Part shown: one piece after another, positions 1-5,783 of the stretch
Numbering within the stretch: the stretch's first letter is position 1
How the letters are laid out: every line of letters starts with the position of its first letter
Assembly: GCA_021788955.1 (NCBI GenBank)
Contig: JAJYKC010000093.1
Location: forward strand, 1 to 7,824
Reading direction: 5' to 3'
DNA: 7,824 bases
Origin: Acidobacteriota bacterium
Lineage (GTDB): Bacteria > Acidobacteriota > Terriglobia > Bryobacterales > Bryobacteraceae
Notes under the pieces: model-generated
Databases searched by the model: none
Told to the model about the DNA's origin: nothing
Seen by the model: the letters and a program-made list of their open reading frames with translations, nothing else
Position numbers and translations under genes: made by a program

Positions 1-847
1 AGCGCTCGCATATCGAAGCAAGGTTGTACTTGAGCGGGCCAGAAGCCCATGGGCTCGAACCAACGGAAACCTTCGTGCGAAAGCTCTGGTTGCTCACGGA
101 AACGGTGTAGGTGCCTTCCGGAAACAGGTAGTACGGGATGAACTTGTTGTAGCTGGTAATGGCGTCGCCGGCGAGGTCGAAGTAGATGACGCCGCGCGAA
201 GCCGAGGCGCGCCGTCGAATCAAGTCGATTGTTTCGATGTGCTGCTCATACTGAGGAGCAAACACGCGTGCGATCGCCGGGTCCGCGATGATCTGATCAA
301 GCCTGCAGTGGCGCATCATGCGGATGATCCTCTGAACGGTTTCCGAGTCCTTGACGTTTTCGATGACCAGCGTCAGTTTCATGGCCGGCGCTTTCATCTC
401 CACGGCGTCCTTGGCGCTCGAGTAACGCGCACCATCGACGATGTCAGCCCATTCGACCAGTTCATCGAGGTCCGTGGCGCGATAGCCGAACCTGGCTTCG
501 ACCATCGCGGCGATGTACTTGGTGCAGGACTGATAGGAGGGATCGAACATCTTGTGCCCACTGTGGTCCTGACGGAAGTGTTCGGCATCCTGCGGACTGA
601 GAAAGGCGCTCTGGTGGTGGTCAAACCACCAGGTCAGTTTGGGATTTGTCGAGTACTTGAAATCGACGATCACGTTCTCGTCGCCATCAAACAGCGAGTC
701 GTCAAAGATCTGTGACGCCTTGTGGGCCATCCCGGTGAAATGGAACTCGGCCCCGGGAGCGAAATGATCCTCGAAGAAACGGCTGAAGTAGGCGGCGGAA
801 GCCGCGCCGTCGAAACAATGGTCGTGATAAAGAATACGAACGCGCAT
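1..847 (-). CDS. DHH/DHHA1-family phosphoesterase, partial (C-terminus beyond left edge)
   Basis: The reverse strand is open from an ATG at 847-845 to the window edge, giving 282 residues with no stop, so the gene is truncated only by the window. The N-terminus carries a DHH-type metal-site signature, H8-D9-H10-C11 followed by D13-G14, resembling the H-x-x-C-x-D-G variant of this superfamily. Next come VDFKYS at 61-66 (candidate metal ligand D62), the diagnostic DHH triplet at 76-78, and a fourth acidic element WADIVDGAR at 133-141. The visible C-terminus (about 245-282, with SVSNQSFRTKVSVGSSPW) resembles the start of a DHHA1 substrate-binding domain, whose GGGH motif should lie just outside the window. 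Family members are Mn-dependent phosphodiesterases or phosphatases acting on short oligonucleotides, cyclic dinucleotides, pAp or polyphosphate; the substrate here cannot be told. No signal peptide, so probably cytoplasmic. No clear Shine-Dalgarno precedes the ATG, but the motif begins eight residues in, so this start fits. Divergent from recG. Confidence 0.88.
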   Translation of the reverse strand, partial: MRVRILYHDHCFDGAASAAYFSRFFEDHFAPGAEFHFTGMAHKASQIFDDSLFDGDENVIVDFKYSTNPKLTWWFDHHQSAFLSPQDAEHFRQDHSGHKMFDPSYQSCTKYIAAMVEARFGYRATDLDELVEWADIVDGARYSSAKDAVEMKAPAMKLTLVIENVKDSETVQRIIRMMRHCRLDQIIADPAIARVFAPQYEQHIETIDLIRRRASASRGVIYFDLAGDAITSYNKFIPYYLFPEGTYTVSVSNQSFRTKVSVGSSPWASGPLKYNLASICER

Positions 848-982
848 TCGTTGCGGCGAAAGCCGGAAAACTCACTAGCTTGCACTATATGGAGGGTGAA
901 TTGCAACTTCTTCAGCAGCAGACTTCGGCGGCGGACGCCCGAAAGAAAGGGGCTCCGCGGAACACGTCTTGTACACTGTGGA
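848..982. promoter_or_regulatory. Divergent intergenic region between the DHH gene and recG
   Basis: This 135 bp gap separates two divergent genes and must hold promoters for both unless transcription enters from elsewhere. On the minus strand a TATAGT hexamer (889-884) sits about 37 nt upstream of the phosphoesterase ATG and matches a -10 box at five of six positions, but no good -35 lies at the right spacing. On the plus strand I see no convincing promoter; a GGAGG at 891-895 and an AAAGGGG near 945-951 are both too far from the recG start to act as its ribosome binding site. I see no operator-like inverted repeat. Confidence 0.3.
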
Positions 983-3124
983 TTGCCGCTCGATCTGACC
1001 ACGCCGCTGCCGTTTGTGACCGGAGTGGGACCGGCACGCGCTCAGATGCTGGAGGCCAAGGGTCTGCGCCTGGTCGAGGACCTGATCGCCTACGCGCCAT
1101 TCCGCTACGAGGACCGGCGGAACGTGAAGACGATCGCGAGGCTGGCGCCGGGCGAGACGGCCACGGTGATGGCCGAGGTGAAATCGGCGGGCCTCGCCTC
1201 TTTCCGGCGCAAGAACCTCGGGCTGTTTGAAGCAACGTTTGCGGACGGGTCGGGCGAGACGCTGCTGGGCAAGTGGTTCCATGGCGGGTATCTGGCGGAC
1301 CGGATTGTACCCGGCCAGCGGCTGGCGCTTTACGGCAAGATTGAGATCGACAACTACGCCGGGCGCCTGGCGATGATGCACCCGGAGTTTGAATTCCTCG
1401 GCGAGGACGAGGATGCCGAGGAGGGGTTGCACACCGGGCGCATCGTGCCGGTGTATGAAGCGGCGGGCAAGGTCAACACGCGGATCTTCCGGATGCTGAT
1501 TCATCGCGTGCTGGACGAATTGGCGGAACCGCCGGACCTGCTGCCCGCCTTTCTGTGCCAGACCTTGAAGCTGCCGGGGCGTGCCGAAGCATTGCGGCAG
1601 ATCCACTTTCCCGGGCCTGAGGAGGACCTGCGCCTGCTCAACTCGTTCCGCTCGCAGGCCCAGATCCGGTTCATCTTCGAGGAGTTTTTCTGGCTCGAAT
1701 GCGGACTGGCCTTGAAGCGCGAACACGCCAAGCTCCGCGCGGGCATTTCGTTCAATCTTGAAGGGCGCATCCGGGAACGCATCAAAGAAATGCTGCCGTT
1801 CAAGCCGACCGGCGCGCAGAAGCGAGTGCTGGGCGAGATCGCCTCGGATATGGCGAAGCCGCATCCGATGAACCGCCTTCTGCAGGGCGACGTAGGCAGC
1901 GGCAAGACGCTGGTAGCCGCCGAGGCGATCGTCATCGCGGTGGAGAACGGGTATCAAGCCGCGGTACTTGCGCCGACCGAGATCCTCGCCGCGCAGCACT
2001 ACAGTTATTTCCGGCAGATGTTCGACCGCCTTGGCTATAGCACCGCGCTGCTGACCGGCGCTCTCGGGGCACGGGAGAAAGCGCGCACGAAACAAGACCT
2101 GGCGTCGGGCGCGATACAGGTCGCCGTCGGGACGCATGCGTTGCTCGAAGACGACGTTGAGATGGCGCGGCTCGGCCTGGCGATCGTCGACGAGCAGCAT
2201 CGCTTTGGTGTGATGCAGCGCCTGCGTTTGTTCGACAAAGGGAGGCAGGGAGGGTTGTACCCGGACGTGCTGGTGATGACCGCGACACCGATCCCGCGGA
2301 CACTGGCGCTGACGCTTTATGGGGACCTGGATGTGTCGACGATCGATGAGATGCCGCCGGGGCGCAAGCCGATCGTAACGAAGCATGTGACTGAGGAGAG
2401 GATCGAACAGGTCTACAGCTTTCTGAAGAAACACATCGACGCCGGGCGCCAAGCTTACGTGGTGTATCCGGTGATCGAGGAAGGCGAGGAAACGGACCAT
2501 GGCGGCGAGCGGAAATCGCCGGGACTGAAAGCCGCGGAGACGATGTACCGGCATCTTTCGAGGACCGTGTTTCCCTCCACGCCGATCGGGCTACTGCACG
2601 GGCGGATGGCCCAGGAAGATAAAGAGGCGGCGATGCGCCGGTTCAAGGCCGGTGAGGATCGCATTCTCGTTTCGACGACGGTGATCGAAGTGGGCGTGGA
2701 CGTGCCCAACGCGAACGTTATGGTGGTGGAGCAGGCCGAGCGGTTCGGCCTCGCGCAACTACATCAACTTCGCGGGCGCGTGGGGCGCGGCCACCAGCAG
2801 AGCTACTGCGTGCTGGTGACCAACAAAGCCGGCGAATCTGTGATGGAGCGGATACGCACGCTGACGGAGTCGAGTGACGGATTCTATATCGCAGAGATGG
2901 ATTTGAAACTGCGAGGGCCGGGCGAGTTTTTCGGCACGAAGCAGACCGGGTTGCCGGCACTGCGCATCGCCAGCATCATCCGCGACCGCGACATCCTGGA
3001 GTTGGCGCGAAGAGAGGCGCTGGCATTCACGCAGCGGCCGGCATCGGATGGCGAACTGCGCCGGGGGCTCGATTACCTGCAAACGCATTGGCAGCGGAAG
3101 TATGGATTGGTTTCGGTCGGCTGA
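983..3124 (+). CDS. recG: ATP-dependent DNA helicase RecG
   Basis: RecG is a monomeric superfamily 2 translocase that remodels stalled replication forks and branch-migrates Holliday junctions and R-loops in the cytoplasm. The protein is 713 aa, normal to slightly long for the family. The N-terminal wedge/OB region begins PLDLTTPLPFVTGVGP, with the helix-hairpin-like GVGP at 14-17. Helicase motifs are intact: Walker A GDVGSGKT (302-309), motif II DEQH (403-406), motif III TATPIPRT (433-440), motif IV HGRM (539-542), motif V around STTVIEVGVDVPN (about 564-576) and motif VI QLRGRVGRG (595-603). The C-terminal TRG element DLKLRGPGEFFGTKQTG (640-656) is diagnostic of RecG and Mfd. I chose a TTG start at 983 because conserved RecG sequence begins right after it. 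The frame is open back to 722, but that extension has no RecG character and runs through the divergent phosphoesterase gene. GTG at 896 is a less likely alternative. No good Shine-Dalgarno is seen. Probably co-transcribed with rsmD. Confidence 0.97.
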   Translation: MPLDLTTPLPFVTGVGPARAQMLEAKGLRLVEDLIAYAPFRYEDRRNVKTIARLAPGETATVMAEVKSAGLASFRRKNLGLFEATFADGSGETLLGKWFHGGYLADRIVPGQRLALYGKIEIDNYAGRLAMMHPEFEFLGEDEDAEEGLHTGRIVPVYEAAGKVNTRIFRMLIHRVLDELAEPPDLLPAFLCQTLKLPGRAEALRQIHFPGPEEDLRLLNSFRSQAQIRFIFEEFFWLECGLALKREHAKLRAGISFNLEGRIRERIKEMLPFKPTGAQKRVLGEIASDMAKPHPMNRLLQGDVGSGKTLVAAEAIVIAVENGYQAAVLAPTEILAAQHYSYFRQMFDRLGYSTALLTGALGAREKARTKQDLASGAIQVAVGTHALLEDDVEMARLGLAIVDEQHRFGVMQRLRLFDKGRQGGLYPDVLVMTATPIPRTLALTLYGDLDVSTIDEMPPGRKPIVTKHVTEERIEQVYSFLKKHIDAGRQAYVVYPVIEEGEETDHGGERKSPGLKAAETMYRHLSRTVFPSTPIGLLHGRMAQEDKEAAMRRFKAGEDRILVSTTVIEVGVDVPNANVMVVEQAERFGLAQLHQLRGRVGRGHQQSYCVLVTNKAGESVMERIRTLTESSDGFYIAEMDLKLRGPGEFFGTKQTGLPALRIASIIRDRDILELARREALAFTQRPASDGELRRGLDYLQTHWQRKYGLVSVG

Positions 3125-3126
3125 GG
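3122..3126 (+). promoter_or_regulatory. Ribosome binding site of rsmD overlapping the recG stop
   Basis: TGAGG lies 7 nt upstream of the rsmD ATG, and its TGA is the recG stop codon. This supports the rsmD start at 3134 and suggests that translation of the two genes is linked. Confidence 0.55.
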
Positions 3127-3133
3127 CTCGCTT

Positions 3134-3700
3134 ATGCGCGTGATCGGGGGGGAGCTTCGCAGCCGGCGTCTGAAGACGCTGCCGGGCCTCGATGTCCGGC
3201 CCACGCCCGACAGGCTGCGCGAGGCGTTGTTCAACGTTCTGGCTCCGCGCATCGCAGGGTCTTTGTTCGTGGATGCCTACGCGGGTAGCGGCGCGGTGGG
3301 CATCGAAGCGTTAAGCCGGGGCGCTGCAAGGGCGATCCTGATCGAGCGCAGCCCCAAAGCCGCGGGGCTGATCGTGGAAAACCTCGCCGCTCTTGGGCTG
3401 ACCGGCCAGGCCGAACTGATTCGAGGCGCGGCCGTGAAGACGCTCGAACGCCTGGGCGGGAGACTGCGAGAAGCAATAGTTTTCCTCGACCCGCCCTATC
3501 CGCTGGAACGCGAGTACGGTGCGGCGCTGACGGCGCTGAGCGAGTTAGGTTGTGGCCTGGTGATCGCGCAAGCCGGCGCCAAGCAGCCGTTGCCGGAGCA
3601 TTGCGGCGCTTTGCATCGGACCCGCGTGCTGAAGCAGGGCAGCAACGTGCTGGCATTCTACGCGCCCGCTGAAGGAGCTAATACGGACGCTCGCCAATGA
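3134..3700 (+). CDS. rsmD: 16S rRNA (guanine(966)-N(2))-methyltransferase RsmD
   Basis: RsmD uses S-adenosylmethionine to methylate N2 of G966 in 16S rRNA (E. coli numbering) during assembly of the small ribosomal subunit. The 188 aa length matches the family. The N-terminus MRVIGGELRSRRLKTLPG and the substrate-side motif RPTPDRLREALFNVL (22-36) are hallmark RsmD sequence. SAM-binding motif I is FVDAYAGSGAVGIEALSRGA (45-64), where many members have DLFAGSGALGIEALSRGA. Acidic E71 ends the next strand. The catalytic motif IV DPPY is at 119-122, as expected for an amino-group methyltransferase. The gene starts 9 bp after recG. In many bacteria coaD follows rsmD, but here the next gene is convergent and overlaps the last 23 bp. 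Confidence 0.95.
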   Translation: MRVIGGELRSRRLKTLPGLDVRPTPDRLREALFNVLAPRIAGSLFVDAYAGSGAVGIEALSRGAARAILIERSPKAAGLIVENLAALGLTGQAELIRGAAVKTLERLGGRLREAIVFLDPPYPLEREYGAALTALSELGCGLVIAQAGAKQPLPEHCGALHRTRVLKQGSNVLAFYAPAEGANTDARQ

Positions 3701-4157
3701 TGTTCCCCGGCGGGTTGTAGTTGCAAACCCAGACTTCGTAGCCGTCCGATTGGCCTGCGGCGCATCCGACCTCGCGGGTGGACCTCCAGACAATCTGCGT
3801 GAAGTGGCCACAGACCCCGCGGCACGAATTGGTTCGCTCATTATAGTGCCGCGCCTCGCCGGCCCAGGCTCGCACGACGTCTTCCGGCGACGCCAGTGCG
3901 TTGTCGCCCTCAACCATAAAGAGGTTTTCGCCGAAGCGCGGGTTCGGGCGGTGATAAAAAGCGCGTTCGGAAGCCAGATGATCTGCCCATTGCTGGGCGT
4001 AGCGGGCGAGCGCCGGCGACCAGGTGAGCGGCGGTTCGCCAAGTTGCGCCCGGACGGCGTTGTGCGCCGCGAGCATGCGGTTTTGCATCGGGGTCCCGGT
4101 CAATACGGCGGCCACCAGCAGGAAACCGGCGGCTCGCGTCAGTTGGCGGATTTCCAT
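3678..4157 (-). CDS. Secreted CAP-domain (SCP/PR-1-like) protein
   Basis: A 159 aa protein made of a short N-terminal export segment (hydrophobic GFLLVAAVLTG, about 11-21) and one CAP domain. The CAP1 signature GHFTQIVWRSTREVGC is at 117-132 and the CAP2 signature VWVCNYNPPGN at 142-152. All four residues of the usual CAP tetrad appear present: H69, E77 (in FGENLF), E101 and H118. Cysteines 112, 116, 132 and 145 could form two disulfides, in line with an extracytoplasmic location. No lipobox cysteine is visible. The reading looks more like the eukaryote-type PR-1 CAP domain than the YkwD/SafA type. Functions known for CAP proteins include lipid or sterol binding and, in some members, metal-dependent hydrolysis; the role here is unknown. 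The ATG lies inside the end of the WG-repeat gene (19 bp overlap) with CCAGGG (4172-4167) 9 nt upstream, which suggests coupled translation. The C-terminus overlaps rsmD tail to tail by 23 bp. Confidence 0.92.
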   Translation of the reverse strand: MEIRQLTRAAGFLLVAAVLTGTPMQNRMLAAHNAVRAQLGEPPLTWSPALARYAQQWADHLASERAFYHRPNPRFGENLFMVEGDNALASPEDVVRAWAGEARHYNERTNSCRGVCGHFTQIVWRSTREVGCAAGQSDGYEVWVCNYNPPGNIIGERPY

Positions 4158-5086
4158 ACGAACAAACCCTGGTGGTTGATATAAAACTCGTGGTTGCCGA
4201 TCCAGACCTGGGCGAGGCCGTCGCGGAAGCTGTCGGCATGGTCGAAGCGCGGGTTGATCTGAAACTTCCCTTTGTGATCGATGTAGCCGAAGCGGGCGCC
4301 GATGGCGACCATCGCCAGACCGTCCGAGAAGTCGCCTGCCGAATCGAACTGCGCGGGAATGACGAGCTTCGCCGACTTGTCGATATATCCGAACTGGCCG
4401 TTGGAACGAACCGCCGCGAGGCCTTCGGAGAAGCGCCCGGCGGTGTCGAACTGCGGGTTAATCACCAGTTTTCCGTCGGTGTTGATGTATCCGAACCGGC
4501 CGCCGAAGCGGACCGGCGCCAGACCATCGGAGAAGGTTCCGGCGTCGTCGAACTGCGGATCGATTCGCAGCTTGCCGGAATGATCGATGTAGCCCCAATG
4601 ATCGGCGATCTGTACCGGCGCTAGACCATCGCCGAACGGACCCGCCGCCGTGTACTGCGGCGTGACAACGTAGTGGGAGTCTTTGTTGATGTAACCAAGT
4701 TTGCCACCGATGCCCACCAGCGCCAGCCCCTGCGAGAACGGGTCGGCGAGGTCGTACTGCGCTGGAATCACAATCCGCCCGGAGGCGTCGGCATAGCCCC
4801 AGCGGCCCTGCTGAGAAATGGCGGCCAAGCCTTCGCTCGATCGTTTCGCTTGGTCAAACTGGGCCTGCACGGCAACGCGGCCGGAGTTGTCGATGAATCC
4901 ATAGCGGCCGTTGACGATCACCGGATAGAGAGTCTCCGGGGAGTGGATGTAGTAGAGAAGGCCGGCCAGCAGGAGGGCCAGGGCAACCGCGGCGAGGGCG
5001 GGAATCCTGACTTTTTTTCGCGGCTTGGCGGTAGATCCGGTAACTTCTACAGAATCGTTTCCCGAATAAGAGCCAGTTTCAACCAT
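4139..5086 (-). CDS. Membrane-anchored WG-repeat protein
   Basis: The chosen ATG (5086-5084) gives 315 aa: a short polar tail ending in the basic cluster KPRKK (21-25), one membrane helix (about 28-47, IPALAAVALALLLAGLLYY) and then only WG-type repeats to the C-terminus. The charge pattern predicts cytoplasmic N-terminus and exported repeats. Seven complete 34-residue units run from 61 to 298, followed by a half unit (299-315). The unit consensus is roughly [RHKQ]-[WF]-G-Y-I-D-x-x-G-K-x-x-I-x-P-Q-F-D-x-A-x-x-F-S-[DE]-G-L-A-x-V. WG repeats are thought to mediate binding, but no common molecular function is established. The frame is also open upstream to a TTG at 5179, but that extra stretch overlaps the divergent gene's start and looks non-coding. 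No strong Shine-Dalgarno precedes the ATG. It is the first gene of a pair with the CAP protein, so both products would act outside the cytoplasm. Confidence 0.92.
   Translation of the reverse strand: MVETGSYSGNDSVEVTGSTAKPRKKVRIPALAAVALALLLAGLLYYIHSPETLYPVIVNGRYGFIDNSGRVAVQAQFDQAKRSSEGLAAISQQGRWGYADASGRIVIPAQYDLADPFSQGLALVGIGGKLGYINKDSHYVVTPQYTAAGPFGDGLAPVQIADHWGYIDHSGKLRIDPQFDDAGTFSDGLAPVRFGGRFGYINTDGKLVINPQFDTAGRFSEGLAAVRSNGQFGYIDKSAKLVIPAQFDSAGDFSDGLAMVAIGARFGYIDHKGKFQINPRFDHADSFRDGLAQVWIGNHEFYINHQGLFVWKSAN
4142..4906 (-). repeat. Tandem WG repeat array in coding sequence, 7.5 units of 102 bp
   Basis: Seven full units and a final half unit, each exactly 102 nt (34 codons), code for the WG repeats. 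Unit starts on the minus strand fall at 4906, 4804, 4702, 4600, 4498, 4396, 4294 and 4192 (half unit). Units keep the GY[ID] and PQFD...FS[DE]GLA cores but differ at many bases; no two adjacent units look identical, so the array appears old and under protein-level selection. Units 1 and 3 deviate most: unit 1 has AKRSSEGLA in place of the usual A-x-x-F-S-D-G-L-A, and unit 3 has PQYTAAG instead of PQFDxAG. Confidence 0.9.
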
Positions 5087-5178
5087 GACGGCACTTGGAG
5101 TTGCAGGTAGAGGACCAGTTTCGGGCTTTGGAAGCGAAACTGCACCGTGGCGAGTCAGGTTTTGGAGGACCGGGCGCA
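5087..5178. promoter_or_regulatory. Divergent intergenic region between WG-repeat and glycine-zipper genes
   Basis: Ninety-two bases separate the two preferred start codons. Both strands happen to be open here, but third-position GC in either frame is low compared with the flanking genes, so I read it as a shared upstream region and not as coding sequence. No clear -10/-35 pair or operator-like palindrome can be picked out by eye. Confidence 0.35.
5164..5169 (+). promoter_or_regulatory. Ribosome binding site of the glycine-zipper gene
   Basis: GGAGGA stands 9 nt upstream of the ATG at 5179. It is the strongest Shine-Dalgarno match in the window and decides the start in favour of 5179 over an in-frame TTG at 5095. 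Confidence 0.7.
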
Positions 5179-5775
5179 ATGACGATCCAAATCAGCGGCA
5201 AAACGGTGGCCTTCACGGCTGGGATGATTGTGCTGGCCGGAGTGGCCATTGTGGGCTGGACACGGCAGAGTTCGACGCCGGCGGCCCCGGCTACGGTCAA
5301 TGCGGCGCCATTGTCGCTGGCGCCCGAGGAACCGGTGCCTGTGACTCCGCCGGAGGCGCAGAGCGGATATGTCGGCGATTGGCAGCCGGTCGGCGTATCC
5401 CCAGCGGCGCAGCAGGGCGCGCCGATGGAACCCGCGGACGGCTCGGCCGCGGAACCGCCTCCGGGGTCTGACGACGATGCGCCCGCGCCCGCAGCCGCGC
5501 CTCCACCCAACGGGCCGGCCAGCGGCGGTCCGTACGATGCCTATGGGCAGCCGGAATCGTATGCCGCTCCCCCGCCGGCGGGCGGCGGCTACACGCCGAG
5601 CCAACCGGTGCGGCAAGGCCGTTCGACGACGAAGTCCGTTGAGATCGTCGCCGGAAGCGCAGCCGGCGGAGCGGCGATCGGCGCACTCGCGGGCGGAGGA
5701 AAAGGAGCGGCGATCGGAGCACTTTCAGGTGGCGCGGCCGGCTTTGTCTACGACCGGCTCACGCATAACCAATAA
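5179..5775 (+). CDS. Membrane-anchored Pro/Ala-rich protein with C-terminal glycine zipper
   Basis: A 198 aa protein of unknown function in three parts. An N-terminal hydrophobic helix (about 10-27, VAFTAGMIVLAGVAIVGW) is probably an uncleaved anchor. A long low-complexity linker (about 32-145) is rich in proline, alanine and glycine, with a small acidic patch SDDDAP (97-102) and several Tyr-Gly/Tyr-Asp dipeptides. The C-terminal part (about 153-191) is a glycine zipper of small residues spaced as G-x-x-x-G/A, including AAGGAAIGALAGGGKGAAIGA, ending FVYDRLTHNQ. Zippers of this YMGG-like form are known in acidobacterial and proteobacterial envelope proteins and pack against membranes or against each other. 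The anchor, proline-rich spacer and terminal membrane-active segment would let the protein span the periplasm; that is inference. The start is fixed by GGAGGA. It is divergent from the WG-repeat gene and ends 8 bp from the convergent transporter gene. Confidence 0.85.
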   Translation: MTIQISGKTVAFTAGMIVLAGVAIVGWTRQSSTPAAPATVNAAPLSLAPEEPVPVTPPEAQSGYVGDWQPVGVSPAAQQGAPMEPADGSAAEPPPGSDDDAPAPAAAPPPNGPASGGPYDAYGQPESYAAPPPAGGGYTPSQPVRQGRSTTKSVEIVAGSAAGGAAIGALAGGGKGAAIGALSGGAAGFVYDRLTHNQ

Positions 5776-5783
5776 CGCTAACC

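Noticed and set aside
239..715. A 158-codon plus-strand open frame opposite the phosphoesterase gene
   Set aside because: It is antisense to the frame that carries the DHH motifs and has no recognisable motif of its own.
863..903. Possible plus-strand promoter for recG around TATATG (886-891)
   Set aside because: It matches only four of six -10 positions and has no -35 hexamer at 16-18 bp spacing.
875..2554. A 559-codon open frame on the minus strand opposite recG
   Set aside because: It mirrors recG in a GC-rich gene where antisense frames commonly stay open. Its product is Arg/His/Gln-rich with no recognisable domain, while recG has every helicase motif.
4142..4906. Regular 102 bp periodicity considered as CRISPR or a satellite array
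   Set aside because: The period is a whole number of codons inside an open frame, units are diverged, and there is no short identical repeat with unique spacers.
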